64,000 bases of DNA, taken from the NCBI GenBank assembly GCA_016927595.1, contig JAFGMI010000007.1:62001-126000 (forward strand), read 5' to 3'. The DNA is from Melioribacteraceae bacterium (GTDB lineage Bacteria > Bacteroidota > Ignavibacteria > Ignavibacteriales > Melioribacteraceae). Positions within the stretch are counted from its first letter, which is position 1. The number at the start of each line of letters is the position of its first letter. The notes under the pieces are model-generated. The model was not told where the DNA came from, made no database searches, and saw nothing but the letters and a program-made list of their open reading frames with translations. The position numbers were made by a program, and so were the translations under genes. Below are positions 47,935 through 58,532 of the stretch, one piece after another.

Positions 47935-50199
47935 ATGGCTGAAAACTTTGATATGATTCAAAAAGTTTACGGGAATTTTGCTTCTAAGGTTGACAAAGCC
48001 CGTAAAATATTGAACAGACCGATGACTTACGCTGAAAAAATTCTCTACTCGCATCTCTGGGAAGAAACAGATAAACCTTTTGTACGAGGAAAAGATTACG
48101 TTGAACTTGCTCCCGACCGTGTAGCGATGCAGGATGCTACTGCTCAGATGGCACTTCTGCAGTTCATGCATTCCGGCAGGGATAAAGTTGCTGTTCCGTC
48201 AACTGCTCATGCAGACCATTTAATTCAGGCTAAAATCGGTGCTAAGGAAGATCTTAATCGTGCATTTGATGAGAACAAGGAAGTTTATGATTTTATATCA
48301 AGCGTTTCCAGGCGTTACGGCGTTGGATTCTGGAAACCGGGGGCGGGAATTATTCATCAGGTAGTTCTTGAGAATTATGCTTTCCCGGGTGGAATGATGA
48401 TTGGAACAGACAGCCACACTCCTAATGCAGGTGGACTGGGAATGATAGCAATCGGCGTTGGCGGTGCTGATGCAGTGGATGTAATGTCGGAAATGGCATG
48501 GGAATTAAAATGGCCAAAACTGATCGGCGTGAAATTGAGCGGGAAATTGAGCGGGTGGACTACACCGAAGGATGTCATATTAAAAGTCGCCGGCATTCTT
48601 ACTGTAAAAGGCGGTACCGGTGCCATCGTTGAATATTTCGGTGAAGGATCAGGCTCAATTTCATGTACAGGTAAAGCGACCATCTGTAATATGGGTGCTG
48701 AAATTGGCGCTACGACTTCTCTTTTCGCATACGATGAAAAGATGGATGTTTATTTACGTAAAACTGCACGAGCTGATGTAGCCGATCTTGCAAAACAAAA
48801 TGCAGATGCACTTAAAGCTGATGACGATGTGCTGGAGAATCCGGAAAAGTACTTCGATCAGTTGATTGAAATAAATCTAGATGTGCTCGAACCTCATTTG
48901 AATGGTCCGTTTACTCCCGACAAATCATGGCCTATCTCAAAAATGAAAGAGGCTGTTAAAGAAAACGACTTCCCCGAAAATGTTAGCGTGGCTTTAATAG
49001 GAAGCTGTACAAATTCCAGTTATGAAGATATAGATAGATCAGCCAGCATTGCTGAGCAGGCGATGGCAATGGGGTTAAAGGCAAAATCACAGTTTACAAT
49101 TACGCCTGGTTCGGAACAGGTTAGAGCTACAATAGAACGAGACGGGCAATTAAAAACATTAACCGATTTCGGCGGTATCGTACTTGCAAATGCATGCGGT
49201 CCCTGTATCGGAATGTGGCAGCGTATGGATAATCCGTCGGGTGAAAGAAATACAATTGTTACATCGTTCAACAGGAATTTTGCAAAGAGAAACGATGGCA
49301 ATCCGAATACACTTGCTTTTGTTGCATCGCCTGAAATTACTACTGCAATCGCGCTTGCAGGAAAGCTCACGTTTAATCCACTTACGGATGAATTGGAAAA
49401 TGACAGCGGCGAAAAAGTTAAACTTGATGCTCCCACCGGTGATGAACTGCCAGAGAACGGATTCGTTCCTGATTTATCGGGCTATCAGGCACCGCTGAAA
49501 GACGGCTCGGGCGTAGAAGTTATAATCAATCCTGAAAGTAAGCGTCTTCAGTTCCTTGACAGATTTAAACCATGGGACGGTAAAGACTTTGTTGATATGC
49601 CGGTACTTATAAAAGCTAAAGGTAAATGTACTACAGACCATATATCGATGGCTGGACCATGGCTGCGATTCAGAGGTCACCTCGATAATATTTCAGATAA
49701 CCTTCTGCTCGGCGCAATTAATGCTTTTACCGATGAAGCAGGCAAAGTTAAAAACCAGTTCACGGGTGAAATAAAAGTTGTGCACGAGGTTGCACGCGAT
49801 TATAAATCAAGAGGTATCGGCTGGGTAGTTATCGGTGATGAAAATTACGGTGAAGGATCAAGCCGCGAGCATGCAGCTATGGAACCACGACATTTGGGAG
49901 GCAAGGCTATAATAGTGAAGAGTTTTGCAAGAATCCATGAAACAAATCTCAAGAAACAAGGTATGCTGCCGCTTACTTTCGACAATCCTTCTGATTATGA
50001 TAAAGTTCAGGAAGATGACAAATTAAGCATAACCGGTTTAACCGAATTCGCTCCGGGGAAACAGTTGAAACTTATTATCAGGCATTCTGATGGATCAACC
50101 GATGAAGCTTTGCTTAATCATACCTTTAATGAAAATCAAATAAAATGGTTTAAAGCAGGCAGCGCTCTTAATCTGATTGCCGCCCAGCAACAAAAATAA
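47935..50199 (+). CDS. acn: Aconitate hydratase
   Basis: [103 protein letters not shown]. Confidence 0.97.
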   Translation: MAENFDMIQKVYGNFASKVDKARKILNRPMTYAEKILYSHLWEETDKPFVRGKDYVELAPDRVAMQDATAQMALLQFMHSGRDKVAVPSTAHADHLIQAKIGAKEDLNRAFDENKEVYDFISSVSRRYGVGFWKPGAGIIHQVVLENYAFPGGMMIGTDSHTPNAGGLGMIAIGVGGADAVDVMSEMAWELKWPKLIGVKLSGKLSGWTTPKDVILKVAGILTVKGGTGAIVEYFGEGSGSISCTGKATICNMGAEIGATTSLFAYDEKMDVYLRKTARADVADLAKQNADALKADDDVLENPEKYFDQLIEINLDVLEPHLNGPFTPDKSWPISKMKEAVKENDFPENVSVALIGSCTNSSYEDIDRSASIAEQAMAMGLKAKSQFTITPGSEQVRATIERDGQLKTLTDFGGIVLANACGPCIGMWQRMDNPSGERNTIVTSFNRNFAKRNDGNPNTLAFVASPEITTAIALAGKLTFNPLTDELENDSGEKVKLDAPTGDELPENGFVPDLSGYQAPLKDGSGVEVIINPESKRLQFLDRFKPWDGKDFVDMPVLIKAKGKCTTDHISMAGPWLRFRGHLDNISDNLLLGAINAFTDEAGKVKNQFTGEIKVVHEVARDYKSRGIGWVVIGDENYGEGSSREHAAMEPRHLGGKAIIVKSFARIHETNLKKQGMLPLTFDNPSDYDKVQEDDKLSITGLTEFAPGKQLKLIIRHSDGSTDEALLNHTFNENQIKWFKAGSALNLIAAQQQK

Positions 50200-50206
50200 T
50201 CATAAC

Positions 50207-50240
50207 AAACAGTGACAGCTATTCAGCTGTCACTGTTTTA
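50207..50240. terminator. Bidirectional hairpin terminator between convergent genes
   Basis: AACAGTGACAGCT-ATTC-AGCTGTCACTGTT perfect 13-bp stem, T-rich after and A-rich before, just after the acn stop. Confidence 0.75.
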
Positions 50241-50271
50241 TTATCAGCTGCTTCAGATTCAAAACCGGAAA

Positions 50272-50844
50272 TTACATTCTTCGCCAGACTATTTTATCGC
50301 CCACCTTAATTTTATACCTGTCAGTATAACCTGCGTTTACCTCAACAACATATATTGCGGGTGCACCGGAAGCGTATGAGCTCTCATCAAATGGTACAGC
50401 ATTTTTATGGATCTTAACGATCTCGTTTTTTTTATTAACAAATATTATATCTAACGGAATTACAGTGTTTTTCATCCAGAAGGACTGATAAGACTCATTC
50501 GGAAAAATGAAAAACATGCCCTGCGTATCAGTCATCTTGTTTCTGTACATTAGTCCTTGCGAACGTGAATCATCATTATCCGCAATCTCGATGTCTATCT
50601 TTGAATAAAACTTACCGTCGGACGAGACAAATGTTAACTCTCCCTGTTTCTTAAAAATGAATGCTGTATAATCCTTCACAATGTTATTTCCGTTACTGTT
50701 TGCAGTTTCCCGTAAAAAAGTTGAAAACACAAAAAAGAGAATAATTATAACGAACACAAACCCGGCGGCAATCTGAAATATTTTTTGTTTCCTTGTTCGA
50801 AGTGATTTCTTGTTACCATCTTTTTGATTATTCTTTTTCGACAT
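50272..50844 (-). CDS. DUF192-family membrane-anchored protein
   Basis: N-terminal TM; IEIADNDDSRSQGLMYRNKMTDTQGMFFIFPNESYQSFWMKNTVIPLDIIFVNKKNEIVKI. Confidence 0.92.
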   Translation of the reverse strand: MSKKNNQKDGNKKSLRTRKQKIFQIAAGFVFVIIILFFVFSTFLRETANSNGNNIVKDYTAFIFKKQGELTFVSSDGKFYSKIDIEIADNDDSRSQGLMYRNKMTDTQGMFFIFPNESYQSFWMKNTVIPLDIIFVNKKNEIVKIHKNAVPFDESSYASGAPAIYVVEVNAGYTDRYKIKVGDKIVWRRM

Positions 50845-50917
50845 GTTATTTTAAGGCTGATTATATAAATATTTAATTTGCACTCGTTCAAATTTACAAT
50901 AAAATATATAAATCCGG

Positions 50918-51766
50918 ATGTCAGAAATAACAGAGAGAAATATTATAACCTTAAACAGCACTCAGGAAAAAATGATCCGAAGCGGCTGGGGAGCTGAAAC
51001 TGTTGACAACACAACAGTTGAAAAGATAACATATTTATCAGACGGACTGAGAGTAAAAGGTTATATCGCATATCCAAAAGATTACAGTAAGAAGTATCCG
51101 TGTATTATATGGTGCCGGGGAGGTATCGGAAATGCCGGTGCCATAGATAGTTTTACTGCAAGAGGTATATTCGGTCAGCTGGCTGCCTGGGGCTATGTGG
51201 TTTTTTCTACTCAGTACAGAGGCAACGACGGCGGTGAAGGTAATGACGAGTTCGGCGGCAGCGATATTAACGACGTATTGAACCTTGTTAAACTCGCAAA
51301 ACACATTCCTCAGGCAGACGAAAAAATTTGGGGAATTGAAGGTTGGAGCAGAGGCGGAATGATGACATATCTTACTTTAACTAAAAGCAAATTGTTCAAA
51401 GCTGCTGTGGTAACAGGCGGTATAGCTAACCTGAGATGTAATTCGGAGGAAAGCAGGTTCATGCGGAAATTATACGAGCTTACAATGGGTAAATACGGTT
51501 CTGACAATTTCAATCATAATTGCCAGTCCCGCTCAATTATTAATATCACGGAAAAATTACCAGGCTCCACTCCCCTGCTGATAATACACGGTTCAAATGA
51601 TGAAAGGGTTTTACCCCATGATTCATTAGACCTATCATATAAATTGCTCGCGAACAAAATCCCTTTCAGACTTGTTATTCTGGAAGGAGGTGATCACTTT
51701 TTGAAATCACACCGCTCCGAAGTTGATATTCAAAGAAAACAATGGTTTAAGAAATATTTAAAATAA
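50918..51766 (+). CDS. Alpha/beta hydrolase, prolyl-oligopeptidase-like
   Basis: KYPCIIWCRGGIGN, WGIEGWSRGGMMTYLTLTKS, LLIIHGSNDERVLPHDSLDLSYKL, EGGDHFLKSH. Confidence 0.9.
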   Translation: MSEITERNIITLNSTQEKMIRSGWGAETVDNTTVEKITYLSDGLRVKGYIAYPKDYSKKYPCIIWCRGGIGNAGAIDSFTARGIFGQLAAWGYVVFSTQYRGNDGGEGNDEFGGSDINDVLNLVKLAKHIPQADEKIWGIEGWSRGGMMTYLTLTKSKLFKAAVVTGGIANLRCNSEESRFMRKLYELTMGKYGSDNFNHNCQSRSIINITEKLPGSTPLLIIHGSNDERVLPHDSLDLSYKLLANKIPFRLVILEGGDHFLKSHRSEVDIQRKQWFKKYLK

Positions 51767-51785
51767 AATTGGAGGGATTTCATAA

Positions 51786-52244
51786 ATGAAATACTGGTTG
51801 TTCAAATCTGAACCAGAATCTTATTCTATCGATGATCTTAAGAGAGATAAAAAGACATTCTGGGATGGAATCAGAAATTATCAAGCTCGCAATTTCATAC
51901 GGGATAATATAAAAAAAGGTGATTTGGTGCTGTTTTATCACAGTAATGCAGACCCGAATGCAGTTGTTGGTGTTTGTGAAATTATTAAGGAAGCATATCC
52001 CGATAATACGGCATTTGACCCCGAGTCAAAATATTATGATCCTAAAAGCAAAAATGAAGAACCAACCTGGTTCATGGTTGATGTAAAATTCAAGTTCAAA
52101 TTCAAAAAACCTGTTACTTTGCAGGAAATCAAAAATAATTCAAAACTAAAAAACATAAGGCTGGTTCACAGGGGCAACAGATTATCGCTGTTCCCCATCG
52201 ATAAAAATGAGTATGAGATTATAATTGCAATGTCCGAAAAGTAA
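51786..52244 (+). CDS. EVE-domain protein
   Basis: YWLFKSEPESYSIDDLKRDKKTFWDGIRNYQARNFIRDNIKKGDLVLFYHSNADPNAVVGVCEI. Confidence 0.95.
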   Translation: MKYWLFKSEPESYSIDDLKRDKKTFWDGIRNYQARNFIRDNIKKGDLVLFYHSNADPNAVVGVCEIIKEAYPDNTAFDPESKYYDPKSKNEEPTWFMVDVKFKFKFKKPVTLQEIKNNSKLKNIRLVHRGNRLSLFPIDKNEYEIIIAMSEK

Positions 52245-52335
52245 TTTAAATGTTACTTACAACTTTTCGGGATAATAATTCTGTGCATTAATGATACAAT
52301 TATTATATTTTTGGTTGTGCACATCAGAGGGAACT

Positions 52336-52734
52336 ATGAATAAAAAGAATATTGTACTATTCTCGATAATAGGCTTCGCTGTAATAATTATTTTAATCTT
52401 ATTATTTGTTTTTAATCCGTTTGAATCTAAACCTCCGGCAGTGACTGATCAAATCCCTCAGCAACCGCAATCCTCTCAACCGGATAGTATGAATACTACA
52501 GTGGAAACCAAATCTGAAACCCAAAAACCCGTCAAGAAAATGGTTTCTTCTCAGGAATCGAAAGATTATGATATTTACGTAGTTAAGGAGGGGGAGACAC
52601 TTCAGAGCATTGCAGAGAAACTATATGGGGACAAAAGCAAATGGTTCGACATATTTCTGGCTAACGAAGCAAACATTGATTGGTACGACACCATTTATGT
52701 CGGTCAGGAATTAAAATTGCCGGCTAGCGACTAA
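52336..52734 (+). CDS. Membrane-anchored LysM-domain protein
   Basis: N-terminal TM, Pro/Gln/Ser linker, YVVKEGETLQSIAEKLYGDKSKWFDIFLANEANI LysM. Confidence 0.88.
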   Translation: MNKKNIVLFSIIGFAVIIILILLFVFNPFESKPPAVTDQIPQQPQSSQPDSMNTTVETKSETQKPVKKMVSSQESKDYDIYVVKEGETLQSIAEKLYGDKSKWFDIFLANEANIDWYDTIYVGQELKLPASD

Positions 52735-52868
52735 CCGACAGGCAACCTCCAACCCCGGTAATTCCAGAAACAAATTTTTTACCGAGCAAACTTATGGCTT
52801 AATTAAATAATTACCGATAACCTGAAATTGAATTATAATTTTCTTTTAAATCATCTAAGGAATTAACT

Positions 52869-54191
52869 ATGAAATCTTCTATGATTACAGCAGTTTTATT
52901 GCTGTTTATATCGATTATTTACGCCCAATCGAAGACTATTGAATTTATTGAATACGATTTGGAGAATGGGCTGCATGTTATTCTTCATCAGGATAACAGT
53001 ACTCCTATTGTTGCTGTTTCGGTACTTTACCATGTCGGATCGAAAAATGAGGATCCGGAAAGAACCGGATTTGCACATTTCTTTGAACACCTGATGTTTG
53101 AAGGAAGTAAAAATATTCCGCGTGGCAAGTATTCTGAAATTGTTGAAAGCAATGGCGGAGCGTTAAATGCTTTTACAAGTTTCGATCAGACTTTCTATTT
53201 CGATCTGCTTCCTTCAAATCAGCTGGAACTCGGATTATGGCTTGAATCGGAAAGAATGCTGCACCTTATGGTCGACAGCGTTGGAATTGAAACACAGCGA
53301 AAAGTAGTTAAAGAAGAAAAAAAACAAAATTATGAAAACCAGCCTTACGGCTCACTGCTTGAAGAGACTTTCGAGCGAGCCTATTCGGAGCACCCATATC
53401 GATGGATTCCGATTGGTTCTGTACAGTATATCGATATGGCATCTTACGATGAATTCATGGACTTCTATAGGACTTTTTACGTACCCAACAATGCGGTATT
53501 ATCAATAGCAGGTGATCTGAGTATTGATCAGACCAAAGAATTAATTGAAAAATATTTCGGCGATATTCCGCGTGGAACACTTGAAATTCCAAGACCTGAT
53601 ATTATTGAACCTGAAATGACATCAGAAGTAAGAGATACTGTTTTTGATAATATTCAGCTTCCGGCTGTAATACAGGCATATCATATACCGGAAATGACGA
53701 GTAAAGATATGTATGCAATCGATATGCTGACTACATTATTATCGACGGGACAAAGTTCAAGAATTTATAAAGAACTCGTAGATAATCAGCAGAAGGCGGT
53801 TGCTGCAGGTTCGTTTCCGTTAACTCTGGAAGATCCGGGATTATTTTTGAGCTATGCAATTTGTAATGCGGGTGTCGATCCGGCTGATCTTGAAAAATCT
53901 ATGCAGGCTGAACTGGATAAAACCAAAAGTGAATTAATATCTGATGCCGAGTTTCAAAAATTAAGAAACCAAATGGAAAACCGGTTCGTATCAAGCAATT
54001 CAAGGGTTGCAGGCATAGCTCAAAGCCTTGCTGAATACTATGTATATTACGGTAATACAAATCTTATAAATACAGAACTTGATAATTATATGGAAGTATC
54101 AAAGGAAGATATTAAACGCGTTGCTAACGAATACCTGACGGAAGATGCACGGGTTGTACTTTACTATTTGCCAAAATCATCACAAAATTAA
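52869..54191 (+). CDS. M16-family zinc metallopeptidase (catalytic)
   Basis: YHVGSKNEDPERTGFAHFFEHLMFEGSKNIP (HxxEH), distal E in EEKKQNYENQPYG. Confidence 0.94.
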   Translation: MKSSMITAVLLLFISIIYAQSKTIEFIEYDLENGLHVILHQDNSTPIVAVSVLYHVGSKNEDPERTGFAHFFEHLMFEGSKNIPRGKYSEIVESNGGALNAFTSFDQTFYFDLLPSNQLELGLWLESERMLHLMVDSVGIETQRKVVKEEKKQNYENQPYGSLLEETFERAYSEHPYRWIPIGSVQYIDMASYDEFMDFYRTFYVPNNAVLSIAGDLSIDQTKELIEKYFGDIPRGTLEIPRPDIIEPEMTSEVRDTVFDNIQLPAVIQAYHIPEMTSKDMYAIDMLTTLLSTGQSSRIYKELVDNQQKAVAAGSFPLTLEDPGLFLSYAICNAGVDPADLEKSMQAELDKTKSELISDAEFQKLRNQMENRFVSSNSRVAGIAQSLAEYYVYYGNTNLINTELDNYMEVSKEDIKRVANEYLTEDARVVLYYLPKSSQN

Positions 54192-54213
54192 TAGAAAAAT
54201 TTAAGGGAATACA

Positions 54214-56286
54214 ATGATACGAAAACTATCTTTTATCTTAATTATACTGCTTTCTGTTACTGTTTACTCGCAAATCGACAGAAGCAAGGTGCCCGAGCCG
54301 GGTCCGGCTCCAGAAATCCAGATCGGCGATTATGAATCTTTTACGCTTTCTAACGGGCTCCAGGTATTCGTAGTAGAAAATCATAAATTACCGCGCGTTG
54401 CATTTTCACTTGTACTTCACAGAGATCCGGTTCTCGAAAATGAAAATGCAGGCTATATATCAATTACAGGTCAGTTACTACGTACCGCAACCAAGACCCG
54501 GACTAAGGATCAGTTAGATGAAGAAATAGACTTCATTGGTGCAAGCATCAGTACTTCACCTGCCGGCGTGTTCGCATCTTCACTGAGCAAGCATACAGAA
54601 AAACTCCTTGATCTAATGTCTGATGTGGTTCTTAACGCAGTTTTCAAACAGGAAGAACTCGATAAAATTAAAAAACAGACTATCTCCGGAATTAAAGCAT
54701 CGCAGGATGATCCGAATGCAATAGCGAATAATGTAAGAAAGGCATTGCTTTATGGTAAGGATCACCCGTACGGTGAAATTGAAACTGAAGAATCAGTTAA
54801 CTCTATTACAATTGAACTTTGCAAAAAGTATTATGATACTTTCTTCAAACCTAATATTGCTTACCTGGCTGTTGTGGGTGATATAACCAGTGGTGAAGCA
54901 GAGAGCTTAATTGAAAAATATTTCTCCGCCTGGGAGAAAAAAGATGTTCCTTCATTTGAATATAAAAATCCGCGTGCACCTCTGATAAGAAAGGTAGCCC
55001 TCGTTAATCGTCCTAATTCGGTTCAGTCGGTCATTAATGTAACGTACCCGATCAATCTGAAAAACTTCAGTGAAGACGATATTAAAGTAAGCGTGTTGAA
55101 CAGAATACTTGGCGGCGGTATGTCTTCAAGACTTTTCAGGAATCTCCGCGAGGATAAAGCTTTCACATACGGAGCTTATTCGGCATTTGCTTCCGACAGA
55201 TTGGTGGGCAGTTTCAGAGCATATTGCGAGGCTCGTAATTCCGTGACTGACAGTGCCGTAACCGAGTTTCTGAATGAAATGAGAAAAATCCGCGATGAAA
55301 AAGTTGATGCCGATGAACTTGAGGCGGCTAAGAATTATTTGATAGGCAGCTTTGCGCGCTCACTGGAAAGTCCTCAGACTGTTGCGAGTTTTGCATTGAA
55401 TATTGCTCGATATAATCTTCCAAAAGATTATTATAAGAATTATCTTAAAAATGTACAGGCAGTCACCGCCGAAGATTTACAGCAAATGGCGAAAAAATAT
55501 ATTAAGCCGAATAATGCGTATGTACTTGTGGTAGGAAAAGCTGATGAGGTTGCAGATAAACTAAAGCCCTTCAGCATAAGTGGTAAATTAGATTATTATG
55601 ATATGTTCGGAAATGAATATGACCCTACCAAAAAAGCTCTGCCCGAAGGCTTGACTGCCGAATCAGTAATTGAAAAAGCCATTGTTGCATTAGGCGGAAA
55701 AGAAAATCTTGAAAAAGTGATTGATAAGAAAAGTACTTTGAAAGGGGAGATTCAGGGAATGAGTATAATCCTTGAAATATATCAGAAAGCACCTGACAAA
55801 TATTATCAGAAATTTGATATGGGTATGATGAAACAGGAAACCTGGTTCGACGGAGAAAAAGGCAAGACCGTAGCAATGGGTCGTGAGGTCCCTCTCGAGG
55901 GTGATCAACTGAATGAAATGAAAGTCGAAGCGACATTAAATCTGCCGCTGAAGCTGGCTGAACTCGGAATTACTCCCGAATTGACTTCAATGGAACAGGT
56001 AGATGGTAAAGATGCATATGTAATCAATCTGAATCTGCCAAGCGGAAAGTACTGGTCTCAGTATTATGACGTTAATTCGGGGCTGCTGTTAAAACAGGTC
56101 AGAACAATGGATTCTCCTCAGGGCTCCATTACAGTTACTTCTCAATTCTCGGACTATAAAGAAGTCGAGGGGGTAATGTATCCGCATGTTATAACGAATT
56201 CATTCGGTCCTCAAAGCATAACACTGACTCTCGAAAAGATTGAAATTAACATAGGACTTGATAACAGTGTTTTTTCAGTTCAATAA
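54214..56286 (+). CDS. M16-family non-catalytic partner with an extra C-terminal domain
   Basis: M16 fold sequence but HRDPVLENENAGYISITGQLL lacks HxxEH; ~220-residue C-terminal extension after GLTAESVIEKAIVALGG. Confidence 0.88.
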   Translation: MIRKLSFILIILLSVTVYSQIDRSKVPEPGPAPEIQIGDYESFTLSNGLQVFVVENHKLPRVAFSLVLHRDPVLENENAGYISITGQLLRTATKTRTKDQLDEEIDFIGASISTSPAGVFASSLSKHTEKLLDLMSDVVLNAVFKQEELDKIKKQTISGIKASQDDPNAIANNVRKALLYGKDHPYGEIETEESVNSITIELCKKYYDTFFKPNIAYLAVVGDITSGEAESLIEKYFSAWEKKDVPSFEYKNPRAPLIRKVALVNRPNSVQSVINVTYPINLKNFSEDDIKVSVLNRILGGGMSSRLFRNLREDKAFTYGAYSAFASDRLVGSFRAYCEARNSVTDSAVTEFLNEMRKIRDEKVDADELEAAKNYLIGSFARSLESPQTVASFALNIARYNLPKDYYKNYLKNVQAVTAEDLQQMAKKYIKPNNAYVLVVGKADEVADKLKPFSISGKLDYYDMFGNEYDPTKKALPEGLTAESVIEKAIVALGGKENLEKVIDKKSTLKGEIQGMSIILEIYQKAPDKYYQKFDMGMMKQETWFDGEKGKTVAMGREVPLEGDQLNEMKVEATLNLPLKLAELGITPELTSMEQVDGKDAYVINLNLPSGKYWSQYYDVNSGLLLKQVRTMDSPQGSITVTSQFSDYKEVEGVMYPHVITNSFGPQSITLTLEKIEINIGLDNSVFSVQ

Positions 56287-56293
56287 TATTTAC

Positions 56294-56313
56294 TGCCCGG
56301 CTTTTGCCGGGCA
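56294..56313. terminator. Intergenic hairpin after the M16 gene
   Basis: TGCCCGGC-TTTT-GCCGGGCA perfect 8-bp stem, 5 bp after the stop; only a weak T-run follows. Confidence 0.5.
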
Positions 56314-56333
56314 CTTCTTCACATGGAAACATA

Positions 56334-56951
56334 ATGAAAAATAAAGAGACAAGGGTAATTGTATTTGACCTCGGAAATGTATTAATACCCTTCGATTATT
56401 CTATAATAATTAAGAAGTTGAATTTAATACGCGAAGGTCTCGGAGACCATTTTGTAAAAAAATATAATGATAATTATCATCTGCACCGCAGCTTTGAAAA
56501 GTGGGAATTATCAACCGATAATTTTATTTCAATCATGCTCGGTTGGCTTGATCACTTAATAAGCTCCGAGGAATTCTGCAGTTTATATTCCGATATTTTT
56601 ACACTTAATGAAGAAACAATATCTTTACTCCCGAAATTAAAATTAAATTACAAACTGGTGCTTCTATCCAATACAAACTATATTCATCAAAAATACGGAT
56701 GGGAAAAATACGGTTTCTTCTACAATTTCGATAAACTGATATTATCTCATGAAGTTGGTGCGGTAAAACCCGAAGCAAAAATTTATAAAGCTGTGGAAGA
56801 GTTCTCGAACGAACTTCCCGGAGCTCATTTATTCATTGATGATATTCAGGATTATGTGAATGGGGCGAAAAGGATGGGATGGGACGCTGTACAGTTTACA
56901 GGATATGCAGATTTGGTAAACGAATTTAAATCGAGAAATATTATTTTCTGA
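56334..56951 (+). CDS. HAD-superfamily hydrolase
   Basis: VIVFDLGNVLIPFDYSIIIKKL, LVLLSNTNYIHQ, VGAVKPEAKIYKAV, LFIDDIQDYVNGAKRMGWDAVQF. Confidence 0.92.
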   Translation: MKNKETRVIVFDLGNVLIPFDYSIIIKKLNLIREGLGDHFVKKYNDNYHLHRSFEKWELSTDNFISIMLGWLDHLISSEEFCSLYSDIFTLNEETISLLPKLKLNYKLVLLSNTNYIHQKYGWEKYGFFYNFDKLILSHEVGAVKPEAKIYKAVEEFSNELPGAHLFIDDIQDYVNGAKRMGWDAVQFTGYADLVNEFKSRNIIF

Positions 56952-58155
56952 AAGCAAAGTATATTGATACGACAGATCCTAAAAATGCAATAACCCAGAA
57001 CTCTCCTCCCAAATTATATTTTATTGCCAGATCAACGAGCACTCCGATAACCGGAGCTATAATCATCGTTGCAAATGACTTTGCCTGACTTTCGATAGAC
57101 AGAATAGTCGCTCCCTCCTGTTCTGTGGCGAATTCATCGAACCTGCTGATTTGTACTGGTCTCCATAAATTCTGCATCAGAAATAGAATTGCAAACAACA
57201 GTATTGCCGCAAGATATATTTCAAAATAAAACAGAGGTATAAGAAACAAATAGCAAAGAGATGTCACTTTCCAGATAAATTTAATTCCCTTTCTTTCACT
57301 TCCAAGTTTCAACGAAATTAAATGTGATTTTCTACTCGCATAAGCTGACAAGATGTATAATATCAGATAGACAATGCCCACCATAACCGCTGTTCGATTG
57401 TCTTTTTCCAATGTAATAAATATGGGTACAGATACTGCAAAGCTCTGGATAACGGGCTGTATATAGTCCTTCCCCGCTGTGAATACGCCTTCGTAGCCCA
57501 TCGTTTCAGATATCAATCTTCTAAGTGGTTTCAATGTAAATGATTTTTTCAGAAGGTTCTTAAAATGCTTATAGACCTTGATAAATGTTACCGGACTTTT
57601 ATTATCTGCATCAAGAGATTTTGGATATGTTGCGAAGTTTATAAGACCAACGGCATATGGTATCAAAGCAAAATAAAACAGGTTGCTGTAGTTTTCGGCT
57701 GTCAGCATAATTACAGTTGCAATTATAATCGAAACAGCGGAGCCAGTTTTCGACCATGACCTTGTAATTCCATATATCTTGGTTTTTTCATTTATTCTGT
57801 TCTGTGTCCTCAGCCAGCTGAAAATAATAGCTTTGTGTGTGCCTGTCCTGAAACCATCCCCAATAGCGAAGAAAAACATTGCTATAAAAAAGTGGAAGTA
57901 TTTAACTCCTGCTGCAAAAATCAGAAACGAAAGAATGTATGAAGAAAATGAAAGGATCATTGAGTATCTTCTTCCGTACAAATCTGCAAACGCACCGCTG
58001 GGAACCTCAATTAAATTTATGAAGAGTTCCCGGGAGGAAATGAGAAATCCAATTTGTGAAAAAGAGAGTCCCTTTTCTAACAGAAAAAGTATAAAGAACG
58101 GTTCAAAATATCTCTGGTTCTTTAGAAATCCGTAAAGTGAAAATCTAAATAACAT
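56941..58155 (-). CDS. MFS transporter
   Basis: 12-TM-like; FFILFLLEKGLSFSQIGFLISSRELFINLIEVPSGAFADLYGRRYSMILSF. Confidence 0.9.
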   Translation of the reverse strand: MLFRFSLYGFLKNQRYFEPFFILFLLEKGLSFSQIGFLISSRELFINLIEVPSGAFADLYGRRYSMILSFSSYILSFLIFAAGVKYFHFFIAMFFFAIGDGFRTGTHKAIIFSWLRTQNRINEKTKIYGITRSWSKTGSAVSIIIATVIMLTAENYSNLFYFALIPYAVGLINFATYPKSLDADNKSPVTFIKVYKHFKNLLKKSFTLKPLRRLISETMGYEGVFTAGKDYIQPVIQSFAVSVPIFITLEKDNRTAVMVGIVYLILYILSAYASRKSHLISLKLGSERKGIKFIWKVTSLCYLFLIPLFYFEIYLAAILLFAILFLMQNLWRPVQISRFDEFATEQEGATILSIESQAKSFATMIIAPVIGVLVDLAIKYNLGGEFWVIAFLGSVVSIYFAFRK

Positions 58156-58170
58156 TACGGCACACCGTTA

Positions 58171-58503
58171 TTATATCCAGGACTTCCATACGTCCGGGTC
58201 AAAACCCACCGTTACGTTGCTGCCATTGCGCACTATCGGAGTCTTAAACAGCAGAGGATCTTCCAGCAGTTCCTCTTCAATATCATGTAATAAATACTGC
58301 AGATTTCTTTTCCTGTATTGTTTACCTTCTTTATCTATTAAAGACTCAACATCAAACACTCTTTTTATATTTTCAAGTTCGCCTTTACTTATTCCTTTCT
58401 CGGCAAGCTCCCGGTAATGATATTGAATATTTCTTTCTTTAAAAAAACGTTCGGCTTTCTTAGTGTCCTGACATTTTTTACTGCCGAATATCTGAATATT
58501 CAT
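58171..58503 (-). CDS. ArsC/Spx-family protein
   Basis: MNIQIFGSKKCQDTKKAERFFKERNIQYHYRELAEKGISKGEL...PLLFKTPIVRNGSNVTVGFDPDVWKSW. Confidence 0.9.
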   Translation of the reverse strand: MNIQIFGSKKCQDTKKAERFFKERNIQYHYRELAEKGISKGELENIKRVFDVESLIDKEGKQYRKRNLQYLLHDIEEELLEDPLLFKTPIVRNGSNVTVGFDPDVWKSWI

Positions 58504-58532
58504 ACTATTCCCGGATTATAATGATTATAAAT

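Noticed and set aside
49020-49436. 138-aa minus-strand ORF (and 48375-48683)
   Set aside because: Antisense to aconitase; composition is a codon-mirror artefact.
52234-52275. Hairpin CCGAAAAGT...ACTTTTCGG after the EVE gene as a terminator
   Set aside because: Arms are complementary but the loop is long and no U-run follows; too weak.
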